In this document: positions 54,878-63,892 of the stretch, in pieces | Position numbering within the stretch: position 1 is the first letter of the stretch | How the letters are laid out: every line of letters starts with the position of its first letter | From: OLB7 sp966250335 | GTDB lineage: Bacteria > Bacteroidota > Ignavibacteria > OLB7 | Direction: 5' to 3' | Assembly: GCA_966250335.1 (NCBI GenBank) | Contig: CBINGZ010000014.1 | Span: 47,141-111,140 of the forward strand | Length of the DNA stretch: 64,000 bases | The notes under the pieces: generated by a model | Told to the model about the DNA's origin: nothing | The model's database searches: none | The model's input: only the letters and a program-made list of their open reading frames with translations | Translations under genes and position numbers: made by a program

Positions 54878-56172
54878 ACGAATCGATCCTCCTCGACGTG
54901 ATCCTGATGCGCGAATACAACGTTCGCGTGGTCGTGATCGGCTCGGTCCTTCTCGGCATAGGCTCGGCGGCGATCGGCTGCTTCGCGTTTCTGAGGAAAC
55001 GGTCGCTCGTCGGGGATGCCGTCGCCCACTCGGTGCTGCCGGGGGTCGCCATCGCGTTCATGATCACCGGCAGCAAGGATCCGATCGCGCTCCTGATCGG
55101 CGCGGCCGTCGCAGGCTGGTGCAGCATGCTGGTGATGGACGCCATCGTCAGGAACACGCGCATCAGGGAGGACGCCTCGATCGGTCTGGTGCTGAGCGTC
55201 TTCTTCGGACTCGGCATCCTGCTCCTCACCCGTATCCAGCAGAGCGGCGCGGCGGAACAGGCGGGGCTCGACAAGTTCCTCTTCGGACAGGCGGCCTCGC
55301 TCGTCACGCAGGATGTTGTCGTCTTCGGATCGGTGAGCGCGGTCCTGGTCGTGCTGATCGCTCTCTTCTACAAGGAGTTCAAGATCATATCGTTCGACCG
55401 CGATTTCGCCAGGGCGCTCGGTCTCCCGGTCCGCGGTCTCGATGTGATCCTGACCACGCTGCTGGTCTTCGCCGTTGTCGTCGGCATCCAGGCGGTCGGC
55501 GTGGTGCTGATGGCGGCGATGCTGATAACGCCCGCCGCCGCCGCCCGCTACTGGACCGACAGGCTCCCCGTCATGATCCTCCTCGCCTCGATCTTCGGGG
55601 CGGTCTCCGGCTGGACCGGGGCGCTCGTCAGCTACGTGGCCCCAAGGATGCCGACCGGCCCCTGGATCGTCACCACGGGAACCTTCATCTTCGTCGTCTC
55701 GCTCCTCCTTGCGCCGAAGCGCGGCGTGGCCTCCCGGCTGGTCCGCAACAGAAGGAACAGGACGAGGACCCTTGAGGAGAATATTCTCAAGACGATGTAT
55801 CATCTGAGCGAGATCGACGGCCGCATCGACGGCGAACGCTCGCAGGCCGATGTACAGAACAGGCGGAGGATTCCGCTCCGCACGGCGCGGAAGGGGCTGG
55901 AGAGATTGAAGTCGCAGGGGTTCGTCCAGCAGATCGGCGACGACCGCTGGCGGCTCACGCCGGACGGCGCGAAGCAGGGCCGAAGGGTCACACGGCTCCA
56001 CAGACTCTGGGAGGTCTATCTGACGCAGTACGTGCAGATCGCGCCCGACCATGTCCACGACGACGCCGAATCGATCGAACATGTGCTGACGCCGGAACTC
56101 GAGCGCGAGCTGGAGGCGCTGCTCGATCGTCCGACGGCCGACCCGCATCAGCGGGAGATCCCGTACCGCTAA
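54874..56172 (+). CDS. troC: TroC permease fused to a DtxR-type repressor domain
   Basis: 432 aa starting with GTG. Residues 1-285 are an ABC-3 permease with about 8 helices (GCFAFLRKRSLVGDAVAHSV, LPGVAIAFM, VLMAAMLITPAAAARYWTDR). From about 292 comes a DtxR/MntR module without its SH3 part: winged helix (LEENILKTMYHLSEIDGRID) and metal-binding dimerisation domain with ligand motifs RLHRLWEVYL, ESIEHVLTPELERELEALLD and ADPHQREIP. The same ligand pattern occurs in the mntR product nearby. Such fusions are known in Bacteroidota; here the domain may gate transport by cytoplasmic metal (inference). The HTH basic face (RRRIPLRTARKGLERL) looks intact. Confidence 0.9.
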   Translation: MNESILLDVILMREYNVRVVVIGSVLLGIGSAAIGCFAFLRKRSLVGDAVAHSVLPGVAIAFMITGSKDPIALLIGAAVAGWCSMLVMDAIVRNTRIREDASIGLVLSVFFGLGILLLTRIQQSGAAEQAGLDKFLFGQAASLVTQDVVVFGSVSAVLVVLIALFYKEFKIISFDRDFARALGLPVRGLDVILTTLLVFAVVVGIQAVGVVLMAAMLITPAAAARYWTDRLPVMILLASIFGAVSGWTGALVSYVAPRMPTGPWIVTTGTFIFVVSLLLAPKRGVASRLVRNRRNRTRTLEENILKTMYHLSEIDGRIDGERSQADVQNRRRIPLRTARKGLERLKSQGFVQQIGDDRWRLTPDGAKQGRRVTRLHRLWEVYLTQYVQIAPDHVHDDAESIEHVLTPELERELEALLDRPTADPHQREIPYR

Positions 56173-56267
56173 GGCGGATCGGGTCCGTACCGTTTTCTTT
56201 TCACACTCCGGTCCGAATATCGTGCCGCGATGCCGTCGTGCGGCCGGAGAGAGCCACAGGGGGAATC

Positions 56268-57056
56268 ATGCATCGATCATGTTTCGCAGTGCTGCTGGGG
56301 ATGGTGTGCGCGACGGTCGCGTCGGCACAGGAGATCGACACCGACCGTCCGGACCAGACGGAGTCGTCGGCGGTTCTTCCGGTGGATCATGTTCAGATAG
56401 AAACAGGGGTGACCTACGAGGAGCGCGACGTCGCCGATGTGCGGGCCCTCTCAATCGGCTCCACGCTGGTCCGCGTCGGTCTGCTCGACGGGTTCGAGCT
56501 GCGGTTCACCGGAGAGTATCTGCGCGAGGAGTCGGAGCTGCCTGGAGGAGTGGTCGATCCCAACCCGAACGGCGGGGAGACCGGGAGCGTCAACAGCGGA
56601 ATGGCGGGGATCTCGGCAGGGGTGAAGATCGCGATCAGCGAGGAAGAAGGGCTGCTGCCGGAGATCGCCTTCATCGCCCACCTGGTCCTGCCGGTCGGCG
56701 GGGATCTCTTCGCGCCCGATCGCGTGGTGCCGGAGATGCGGCTCTCCGTGGGACACACGCTTGCCGAGGGAGTCTCGTTCGGATACAATCTGGGAGGGGA
56801 GTGGGATGAGGCCGGCGGCGCCGCGGGGATCTACACGGCCGCGCTCGGCCTCGATATCGCCCCGGGATTCGGCGGCTACGTGGAACTTTTCGGTGTGCTG
56901 CCGGCCGGAGAGCCGGCGGAACATCTCTTCGATTGCGGCGTCACATTCCTGCCGATGGAAAATCTCCAGTTCGATCTCTCCGGCGGGCTCGGTCTGACCG
57001 AGCATTCCCCCGACTTCTACATCGGCGCGGGGGCCTCGCTGCGGGTGCCGGACTGA
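56268..57056 (+). CDS. Outer-membrane transporter-like barrel in the metal cluster
   Basis: 262 aa from ATG 56268 (behind GGGGGAA); signal peptide MHRSCFAVLLGMVCATVASA-Q. The mature start EIDTDRPDQTESSAVLPVDH with ETGVTYEERD is that of the transporter family annotated as MetA-pathway of phenol degradation, a 12-strand-type barrel. Later strands (IAFIAHLVLPVGGDLFAPDR, FGYNLGGEWDEAGGAAGIYT) end in ASLRVPD rather than an aromatic residue. It sits between troC and troD, so it may supply outer-membrane passage for the metal or a chelate. That role is inferred from location only. Confidence 0.72.
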   Translation: MHRSCFAVLLGMVCATVASAQEIDTDRPDQTESSAVLPVDHVQIETGVTYEERDVADVRALSIGSTLVRVGLLDGFELRFTGEYLREESELPGGVVDPNPNGGETGSVNSGMAGISAGVKIAISEEEGLLPEIAFIAHLVLPVGGDLFAPDRVVPEMRLSVGHTLAEGVSFGYNLGGEWDEAGGAAGIYTAALGLDIAPGFGGYVELFGVLPAGEPAEHLFDCGVTFLPMENLQFDLSGGLGLTEHSPDFYIGAGASLRVPD

Positions 57057-57143
57057 TTCCTCTCCGGAAGGATGACGCCGTGTCGGATGCATGAAACATC
57101 GTATCAACCATCGACTTCGCTCCTCGCGGAGTCCGCATGAACC

Positions 57144-58046
57144 ATGGACATCAACGCATTCTGGATCATACTGACGGGAGGGCTCGCCGCCGCGTCGTGC
57201 GCGCTGGTCGGATCGTTTCTTCTGCTCCGCAAGATGTCGATGCTTGGGGATGCGATCAGTCATGCGGTCCTTCCCGGCATCGCCATCGCGTTCTTTCTGA
57301 CCGGAAGCCGCAGCCCGCTGCCGATGCTGATCGGCGCCGGCGCGCTGGGGGTGCTCGCCTCGTTCATCATCGAGTCGCTCCATCGCCGGGGGAATCTTCA
57401 GCAGGATGCGTCGATCGGCATCACCTTCACCTGGCTCTTCGCGCTGGGGGTGATTCTTATTACGATATTTGCAGGGGATGTCGATCTTGATCAGGACTGC
57501 GTCCTCTACGGCGAGATCGCCTACGTCCCGCTCGACGTGATCATCACCGGCGGCGGGACGGTGCTGGGGCCGAGAGCGGTCTGGATGCTCGGGGGGCTCT
57601 TCATCCTCAACCTTCTCTTCGTGACCCTCTTCTACAAGGAGCTGAAGATCACGTCGTTCGACCCGGCGCTTGCCGCGTCGCTGGGGATCTCGGCGACCCT
57701 CTGGCACTATCTGCTGATGGGAATGGTTTCGCTGACGACGGTGGGGGCGTTCGAGTCTGTGGGTGCGATCCTGGTGGTCGCGATGCTGATAGCTCCGCCG
57801 GCCACGGCCTACCTGCTGACCGACAGGCTGGGGGTGATGATCGTCATCGCGCTCTGCTGCGGCCTCCTCTCCGCCTTCGGCGGGTACCTGCTGGCGGACG
57901 CGCTCAACGGGTCGGTCGCCGGCGCAATGGCGGTGGTCGCGGGGCTTCTCTTCGCCCTCGCCTTCTTCCTTTCGCCGAAACATGGTATCATCGCCAAACG
58001 GGCGCGCCGCGGAGGCTCGGATCTCGCAATGGAGGCCGATCTGTAG
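57144..58046 (+). CDS. troD: Metal ABC transporter permease TroD
   Basis: 300 aa, ABC-3 family, about 8-9 helices (LVGSFLLLRKMSMLGDAISH, AVLPGIAIAFFLTG, VGAILVVAMLIAPPATAYLL). Unlike TroC it has no repressor domain and ends SLSPKHGIIAKRARRG plus a short tail. With TroC it would form a heterodimeric channel powered by TroB. It is separated from troC by the barrel gene, an unusual order. Confidence 0.9.
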   Translation: MDINAFWIILTGGLAAASCALVGSFLLLRKMSMLGDAISHAVLPGIAIAFFLTGSRSPLPMLIGAGALGVLASFIIESLHRRGNLQQDASIGITFTWLFALGVILITIFAGDVDLDQDCVLYGEIAYVPLDVIITGGGTVLGPRAVWMLGGLFILNLLFVTLFYKELKITSFDPALAASLGISATLWHYLLMGMVSLTTVGAFESVGAILVVAMLIAPPATAYLLTDRLGVMIVIALCCGLLSAFGGYLLADALNGSVAGAMAVVAGLLFALAFFLSPKHGIIAKRARRGGSDLAMEADL

Positions 58047-58082
58047 GGGCGCCGATGTTAAATCTTGCTCCGATATTTTTAG

Positions 58083-58472
58083 ATGGCGAAGCCGAAATAC
58101 GACTGCTCCACATGTATCGCATACTGCTGCTCGATCTACGAGATCGTGGAGGTCCACGACAGCGACGTGAGCAGGCTGGCCGAGTATTTCGGCGTCACGT
58201 TCAACGAGGCGCTCAGGAAGTACACGAAGAAGTTCGAAGGGAAGAGGGTGCTCAAACGGCGGAAGGATGGGATCTTCACCAGGCGCTGCATGTTCCTGGA
58301 CCCGGTGACCCGCCGCTGCACGATCTACGAGGGGCGGCCCGACACCTGCCGCAACTACCTCTCCGGCGACAACGACCGGTGTGTGTACTACGATATTCTT
58401 CAATTCGAACGGAAACAGCAGGGTGATCCTGCCTATGTGCCGGTGGTTGAGATCAAGATCCTCAACCGCTGA
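58083..58472 (+). CDS. YkgJ-type cysteine cluster protein
   Basis: 129 aa. CxxCxxxCC at the start (CSTCIAYCC), later RRCMFLDPVTRRCTIYEGRP and DTCRNYLSGDNDRC: eight to nine Cys in the UPF0153/CxxCxxCC layout, probably binding zinc or an Fe-S cluster. Function of the family is not established. It lies 36 nt after troD on the same strand and may end that transcript. TATTTTTA stands 1 nt before the ATG, hinting at an own leaderless promoter. Confidence 0.85.
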   Translation: MAKPKYDCSTCIAYCCSIYEIVEVHDSDVSRLAEYFGVTFNEALRKYTKKFEGKRVLKRRKDGIFTRRCMFLDPVTRRCTIYEGRPDTCRNYLSGDNDRCVYYDILQFERKQQGDPAYVPVVEIKILNR

Positions 58473-58676
58473 ACCGGGCGCCCGACCCCCATCGACAAGC
58501 TCCCCGAACCAGCGACGGATAGAGACTGAACGACGCCCCGTTCGATCGGCCTTGTAACTTTCTACAACAACGGTCCTACGGCGCCGCCGCCGTTCTCCGC
58601 ACGGCCTCTCCGATCCGGAGGGGCGAAGAGCCTGCAATTCCTTCTCCAATCCTTCAACACGAATCGATTACGACCG

Positions 58677-61289
58677 ATGCGATACCGCGTCCTGCTGACA
58701 GCTCTCTTCTGCATGCTCCTCGTCCAGGCGCTCCGCGCGCAATCGGGGGCGGGGGATTCAACCAGACGGATCGTCGCGGTCCGCACGGCCGACGGGTCGG
58801 TGAGTCTGGACGGGAAACTGGACGACGCGGCCTGGCGCACCGCGATATTCGTCTCCGACTTCGGACAGAAAGATCCCGTGGAGGGAGCGACGCCGAGCCA
58901 GAAAACGGAGATCGCCTTCCTCTACGACGAGGACGCCCTCTACGTCGGCGCCCGGATGTATCATACCGATCTTGCCAACCTCAGCTCGATCATCACGCGT
59001 CGCGATAGATCGGGCGCCTCCGAGCGGGTCATCGTCTCGCTCGACACCTACCGCGACCGGCGCACGGCCTACAGTTTCAGCGTGACCGCCGCCGGGGTCC
59101 GGACCGACTACTACCATTCGGTCGATGAGGAGCTCGACCGTGATTTCTCCTTCGATCCGGTCTGGCAGGCCAGGTCGTCGATCAACGACTCCGGGTGGAT
59201 CGCCGAGATGCGCATCCCCTTCTCGCAGCTCCGTTTCAACGACAGGTCGGTTCAGGAGTGGGGGATCAACATCAACCGATATATCCCCCTCCTCAACGAG
59301 GATATCTATTACGTGGTCATCCCGAGGAACGTGGTGGGGTGGAGCTCACGCTTCGCCGTGCTGACGGGAATCACCGATGTGAAGCCCTCGGCGCGCGTGG
59401 AGGTGCTGCCGTATGTCGCGGCCGGCGCGGAGCTGACAGGGCGCCCCGACACGAACGACCCCTACGACGACGGTCTGAACCTCTCCCCCCGCGCCGGGGT
59501 CGACCTGAAGGTCGGCCTGGGCCCGAACCTGACGCTCGACGCAACGATCAACCCCGACTTCGGTCAGGTGGAGGCCGATCCCGCGGAGGTCAATCTCTCG
59601 CAGTTCGAATCGTTCTTCAGCGAGCGACGCCCCTTTTTCGTGGAGGGGAGCGAACTGCTGGCCGCGGAGGATCACACCTACTTCTATTCCCGAAGGGTCG
59701 GCGCCCCGCCCCACGGCTGGGCCGAGGGGGACTATGTGGATATGCCTCGCAGCACGACGATTCTGGGGGCCGCGAAAGTCACCGGACGGCTCGCGTCGGG
59801 ACTCTCCCTGGGGGCGCTCGCGGCGGTGACCGGCAAGGAACATGCGTCGGCGCGATTCATCGGGAGCGACGAGGAGAAGTCGATCGAGGTCGAACCGGCC
59901 ACCGGGTACGGCGTCCTCAGGCTCCAGCAGGAGTTCGGCGAGTCCGGCTCCACGGCCGGCATGACCGCTACGGGACTCTATCGCGATCTATCGCCGGGCG
60001 ATCCTCTTTCCTCCATCCTCCCGCGCCGCGCCTTCTCCGGAGGGGGAGGGATGCGGCTCCTCTTCAACGAGGCGGAATACGAGATGCGGGCCAACGTCGG
60101 GATGAGCTATATCGAAGGGGATTCCAACGCCATTGCCTCGGTCCAGCGGAACAGCGCGCACTACTTCCAGCGTCCCGACGCCGGTCATGTGGAGCTCGAC
60201 CCGGCGCGTACCTCGCTGGCCGGGTACACCGCCTACTTCCTCTTCGCCAAGAACGCCGGCGAGCACTGGCTCTGGAACATGAGCGGCACCGTGGAAACCC
60301 CGGGGTTCGACCTGAACGACGCCGGCATCCTGAGCACGGCCGACGAGATAGATGTGGATGGAATGCTGACCTACCGCGAGACGACGCCGGGAGATCTCTT
60401 CAGGTCCTACTCGATCACACTCCAGCCCGACCTGGGATGGAACTTCGACGGCGTGCAGACCTATTTCGACGTCTCGCTCAACAGCGAGGTCACCTGGACG
60501 AACTTCTGGAACTCCCATCTGGGCCTGGGAGTGCAGACCCCCACACTGAAGGACCGTCTTACGCGCGGGGGACCCCTGATGCGGCAGGCCAGGATCTTCG
60601 ACATCTGGGGAGGCTGGGACAACGGCTACGGCAGCCACACCCGTGTCTACAACAACTACAGCGGCGGGATCGACGAATTCGACGGATGGTACTTCAACGT
60701 GAGCGGCGGCCTTGCCATGAATGTCGGAGATCGATGGGAATTTTCGATCGATCCCTACTTCTCACGCTCGCTGGGGACGCGGCAGTACGTCTCGGCGGAG
60801 CCGGGGGGAGGAGAGAGCACCTTCGGGCGGCGCTTCATCTTCTCGCATATCGATAGAACCACCATCTCGCTCCAGTTGCGGGTGAACTTCGTGGTGACGC
60901 CGGACCTGAGCCTGGAACTCTACGGAGAGCCGTTCGCCGCCAGCGGACACTACCACGATTTTGGCGAGCTGGCGGCCGCCGGAAGCGGTGATCTGAGCTA
61001 CTACGGCGATCGCCTGACCAGGGACGACGAGGGGAACTACGTGGTGGAGGGACCGGAACCGATGACGATCCCGAACCCCGATTTCTACGTCCGTTCGTTC
61101 AGAAGCAATACCGTGCTCCGATGGGAATGGCTGCCGGGAAGCACCCTCTATCTGGTCTGGCAGATGAATCGCGGCGGGTTCTATCCGCGCGACGAGGCGG
61201 TGGGGCTCCGCGATCTGGCCGATGCCGTGACGGAACAGGGACCGGACTACCTGGCGCTGAAGGTCTCCTACTGGCTTCCGGTTCAATAA
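58677..61289 (+). CDS. DUF5916 outer-membrane protein with CBM9-like domain
   Basis: 870 aa; signal peptide MRYRVLLTALFCMLLVQALR-AQ. Residues 35-230 are a carbohydrate-binding-like CBM9 domain (VSLDGKLDDAAWRTAIFVSD, FLYDEDALYVGARMYH, DPVWQARSSINDSGWIAEMR). From about 250 it is a DUF5916 beta-barrel (LGPNLTLDATINPDFGQVEA, FFSERRPFFVEGSELL), ending LALKVSYWLPVQ. An OM protein class common in FCB bacteria, of unknown role; presumed ligand binding coupled to a barrel. TAACTTTC at 58555-58562 is a -7-like element 115 nt upstream without a good -33. Confidence 0.88.
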   Translation: MRYRVLLTALFCMLLVQALRAQSGAGDSTRRIVAVRTADGSVSLDGKLDDAAWRTAIFVSDFGQKDPVEGATPSQKTEIAFLYDEDALYVGARMYHTDLANLSSIITRRDRSGASERVIVSLDTYRDRRTAYSFSVTAAGVRTDYYHSVDEELDRDFSFDPVWQARSSINDSGWIAEMRIPFSQLRFNDRSVQEWGININRYIPLLNEDIYYVVIPRNVVGWSSRFAVLTGITDVKPSARVEVLPYVAAGAELTGRPDTNDPYDDGLNLSPRAGVDLKVGLGPNLTLDATINPDFGQVEADPAEVNLSQFESFFSERRPFFVEGSELLAAEDHTYFYSRRVGAPPHGWAEGDYVDMPRSTTILGAAKVTGRLASGLSLGALAAVTGKEHASARFIGSDEEKSIEVEPATGYGVLRLQQEFGESGSTAGMTATGLYRDLSPGDPLSSILPRRAFSGGGGMRLLFNEAEYEMRANVGMSYIEGDSNAIASVQRNSAHYFQRPDAGHVELDPARTSLAGYTAYFLFAKNAGEHWLWNMSGTVETPGFDLNDAGILSTADEIDVDGMLTYRETTPGDLFRSYSITLQPDLGWNFDGVQTYFDVSLNSEVTWTNFWNSHLGLGVQTPTLKDRLTRGGPLMRQARIFDIWGGWDNGYGSHTRVYNNYSGGIDEFDGWYFNVSGGLAMNVGDRWEFSIDPYFSRSLGTRQYVSAEPGGGESTFGRRFIFSHIDRTTISLQLRVNFVVTPDLSLELYGEPFAASGHYHDFGELAAAGSGDLSYYGDRLTRDDEGNYVVEGPEPMTIPNPDFYVRSFRSNTVLRWEWLPGSTLYLVWQMNRGGFYPRDEAVGLRDLADAVTEQGPDYLALKVSYWLPVQ

Positions 61290-61326
61290 AAAGGGGGCCG
61301 CCGTTGCTCTTCGAAACCAATCATGT

Positions 61327-61357
61327 TTGGGGGAACGGCGGCTCTTTCGCAACTTGG
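61327..61357 (+). promoter_or_regulatory. Promoter TTG-N20-CAACTTGG, probably leaderless
   Basis: TTG at 61327-61329, 20 nt, CAACTTGG at 61350-61357, and the cmk ATG 6 nt later. This repeats the arrangement at 5957-5993 (TAACTTGG, ATG after 5 nt). Confidence 0.55.
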
Positions 61358-61363
61358 GACTCG

Positions 61364-62071
61364 ATGACAAATCGACGTCTCGTAATAGCAATCGACGGTC
61401 CCGCCGCGTCCGGGAAAAGCACTACGGCCCGCGGCGTCGCGGATCGTCTGGGATATACCTATATCGATACCGGCGCAATGTACCGCGCCGTCACGCTCGC
61501 CGTTCTCCGCGCCGGCATCTCGCCGGACGACACGGAGGCGGTCGAGCGCCTTGCCGCCACCCTTCATATCGAACTCGTGCGGAATCGGGAGGATGGTTCG
61601 CTCCTCACTCTGCTGAACGGGGAGGATGTCTCCAGGGAGATCCGCTCTCCGGAGGTGACCGCCAGCGTCTCCGCCGTCAGTTCCTATCCCGGCGTCAGGA
61701 CGCCCGTCGTGGAACAGCAGCGGCGGATGGGGGAACAGGGAGGGGTGGTGATGGATGGCCGCGATATCGGCACGGTCGTCTTTCCCGATGCCGATGTGAA
61801 GGTCTTTATGGTGGCCGACCTGAACGCGCGTGCCGAACGCCGCAAGGCGGAACTCGACAGAGTGGGAGAGCCGGCCTCGCTCGGCAGCATGGTCACCGAC
61901 CTGGCCGAACGGGATCGCCGCGATTCCAGCCGCGATCTCAGCCCGCTCCGGCAGGCGGAGGATGCGGTCCTGCTCGACACCTCCCGCACGACGATCGACG
62001 AACAGATCGACCGCGTCCTCGATCTGGTGGAATGTCGTCTGGACGCCGATTCATCAGAGAGCGATAGATAG
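61364..62071 (+). CDS. cmk: Cytidylate kinase
   Basis: 235 aa from ATG 61364; the open frame upstream lies inside the DUF5916 gene. P-loop at 12-20 (GPAASGKST), NMP-binding domain (DTGAMYRAVTL), EVTASVSAVSSYPGVR, and DGRDIGTVVFPDADVKVFMV with the lid region RAERRKAEL. Phosphorylates CMP and dCMP with ATP. pyrC follows 39 nt downstream, so the pair serves pyrimidine nucleotide supply. Start supported by the promoter 6 nt upstream and the lack of a Shine-Dalgarno. Confidence 0.96.
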   Translation: MTNRRLVIAIDGPAASGKSTTARGVADRLGYTYIDTGAMYRAVTLAVLRAGISPDDTEAVERLAATLHIELVRNREDGSLLTLLNGEDVSREIRSPEVTASVSAVSSYPGVRTPVVEQQRRMGEQGGVVMDGRDIGTVVFPDADVKVFMVADLNARAERRKAELDRVGEPASLGSMVTDLAERDRRDSSRDLSPLRQAEDAVLLDTSRTTIDEQIDRVLDLVECRLDADSSESDR

Positions 62072-62110
62072 TCGATCCCCGGTTTCATCAGCTTCATTCT
62101 CTTCCCGATC

Positions 62111-63400
62111 ATGTCAACCCTTCTCATCAGAAATATCCGTCTCCTCGATCCCGCCCACGATCTCGACCGCCGTGCCGATCTTCTTCTGGAGAACGGTACG
62201 ATCGCGGCGATCGGGGAGAACCTTGAATCGCCGGCCGATGCCGAGGTCCGCGACGGGTCGACCTGGGTCGCGGCTCCCGGCTTCTTCGATATGCATGTCC
62301 ATCTGCGCGAACCGGGGGCGACGCACAAGGAGACGATACGGAGCGGATGCGAGTCGGCGGCGAACGGCGGGTTCACCGGCGTCTGCTGCATGCCGAACAC
62401 GACCCCGGCGATCGATACGGCGGAGGTCGTCCATTCGATCCTCTGGAAGTCCCGGGAGCTTCCGGTCGACGTGGCCGTCTCGGCCGCCACGACGAAGGGA
62501 AGAAAGGGGGATGAACTGGCGCCGATGGGGGAACTGTACGAGGCGGGGGTGCGGATGTTCACCGATGACGGCGACTGCGTCCGCTCCTCCGAGGTGATGC
62601 GCCGCGCGTTCGAATATGCCTCGATGTTCCCCGGAGCCGTCATCAGTCAGCATTGCGAGGATCATACCATGACCCGCGGCTTCGCCATGAACGAAGGGGA
62701 GATGTCGACCCGGCTCGGCCTGGCCGGCTATCCCGATGTGGCTGAGGAACTGATCATTGCACGAGATATCATGCTGGCGCAGTTCTGTGGGGATCGTCCC
62801 TATCATGTCTCGCACATGAGCACGAAAGGGGGAGTGGAGCTGGTGCGCGCGGCCAAGGCGAAGGGATCGACGAACATCACCTGCGAGGTGACGCCGCATC
62901 ATTTCGTCCTGACCGACGCTGCCGTGGCGGAGTACGGCACCAGGGCCAAGATGAATCCTCCGCTCCGGACGCAGGAACATCTCGATGCGATTATCGAGGG
63001 ATTCCGGGATGGGACGATCGATGTGATCGCCACCGATCATGCGCCGCATTCGCTGGCGGAAAAGGAAGTTGAGTTTCCGGCGGCGCCGAACGGGATCATC
63101 GGGCTGGAGACGGCGATCGGGTTGAGCTATACCTATCTGGTGGAGCCGGGGGTTGTTTCTCTTGCGCGGCTGGTGGAGTTGCTCTCGAGTAATCCTCGGC
63201 GGGTGCTTTCGATGGATCTGCCTCGGATAGAAGTGGGGGAGGTTGCGAATATCACCTTGATTGCGCCGGAGGAGGAGTGGGTGGTGGATACGTCGCGGTT
63301 TATGACGCGGTCGTTGAATACGCCGTTCGAGGGGTGGAGGTTGAGGGGGCGGCCGGTGGGAGTTGTGAATAAGGGGAGGGTGGTTTGGAGTCGGCTATAG
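62111..63400 (+). CDS. pyrC: Dihydroorotase
   Basis: 429 aa, amidohydrolase superfamily. Metal ligands: MHVHLREPG (H62, H64), later His in SQHCEDH and VSHMS, and Asp in VIATDHAPHS; CCMPNTTP is typical. It closes carbamoyl-aspartate to dihydroorotate, the step before PyrD. Odd: the last 90 codons shift sharply in codon use. C-ending codons nearly vanish; Leu becomes TTG and Asn becomes AAT, while the protein remains normal to its end (GVVNKGRVVWSRL). C per 60-nt line falls from 17 to 2 approaching the repeat that starts right behind the stop. Confidence 0.96.
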   Translation: MSTLLIRNIRLLDPAHDLDRRADLLLENGTIAAIGENLESPADAEVRDGSTWVAAPGFFDMHVHLREPGATHKETIRSGCESAANGGFTGVCCMPNTTPAIDTAEVVHSILWKSRELPVDVAVSAATTKGRKGDELAPMGELYEAGVRMFTDDGDCVRSSEVMRRAFEYASMFPGAVISQHCEDHTMTRGFAMNEGEMSTRLGLAGYPDVAEELIIARDIMLAQFCGDRPYHVSHMSTKGGVELVRAAKAKGSTNITCEVTPHHFVLTDAAVAEYGTRAKMNPPLRTQEHLDAIIEGFRDGTIDVIATDHAPHSLAEKEVEFPAAPNGIIGLETAIGLSYTYLVEPGVVSLARLVELLSSNPRRVLSMDLPRIEVGEVANITLIAPEEEWVVDTSRFMTRSLNTPFEGWRLRGRPVGVVNKGRVVWSRL

Positions 63401-63478
63401 TAGTAGAAGGGAAGGGAAGAGAAGGGAAGAGAAGAGAAATAAACAGGGAGTCACAGAGGGCACAGAGGTAAGAGAAGA
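63401..63478 (+). repeat. Left inverted-repeat copy with purine tract
   Basis: It begins directly after the pyrC stop. It starts with a purine-rich run of GGGAAGAGAA-like units (63403-63439), then the core AAACAGGGAGTCACAGAGGG at 63441-63460 continuing to 63478. The 38 nt 63441-63478 are identical to the copy behind uvrC. The right copy (63931-63961) is its inverse. Confidence 0.9.
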
Positions 63479-63490
63479 AAGTTAAGAGAG

Positions 63491-63892
63491 TTAAAGAGTT
63501 AGGCGGCGGATTCCCTGGGTGAGGAGGGGGACGTTGAAGTTGATGAGGAGGCCGAGGGGGGAGTTGGTGAGCTTCATGTAGGTCAGGAGCTGGGCCTCGT
63601 GGACGGGGAGGATATGGTCGTGTGCTTTGAGCTCCACGATGATTTCGTCCTCGACGCGGAAATCGATGCGATAGCCGCAGTCGAGGCGGCAGCCCTTGTA
63701 GATGAGCGGCAACTCGATCTGGCTCTCGAACCTGATGCCGCGAAGCCGGAACTCGTGCGCCAGACACCTCTGATACGCCGATTCCAGCAACCCCGCCCCC
63801 AGGTTGCGATGCACCTCGATTGCCGCCCCGATAATCACCCCCGTCCTCTCCGCCGCATACCCCGTCACCCCATCATTCAAAACCCAATCCAT
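63491..63892 (-). CDS. GxxExxY protein, PD-(D/E)xK nuclease-like
   Basis: 133 aa. The family name motif is present at G34-L-L-E37-S-A-Y40. A PD-(D/E)xK-type core follows: D77 in YRIDF, E87 and K89 in IVELK, and Q101 in AQLLTYM. This is the usual length. GxxExxY proteins are widespread small genes of unproven function; the core predicts Mg-dependent DNA or RNA cleavage. Base composition swings along the gene: its 5' end is C-poor and G-rich on the coding strand, and its 3' end is C-rich. Each end adjoins one inverted repeat. Confidence 0.88.
   Translation of the reverse strand: MDWVLNDGVTGYAAERTGVIIGAAIEVHRNLGAGLLESAYQRCLAHEFRLRGIRFESQIELPLIYKGCRLDCGYRIDFRVEDEIIVELKAHDHILPVHEAQLLTYMKLTNSPLGLLINFNVPLLTQGIRRLTL

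Noticed and set aside
63300..63767. 155-aa minus-strand ORF overlapping pyrC and GxxExxY
   Set aside because: Runs across the repeat and both real genes out of frame; Pro/Ser low complexity.
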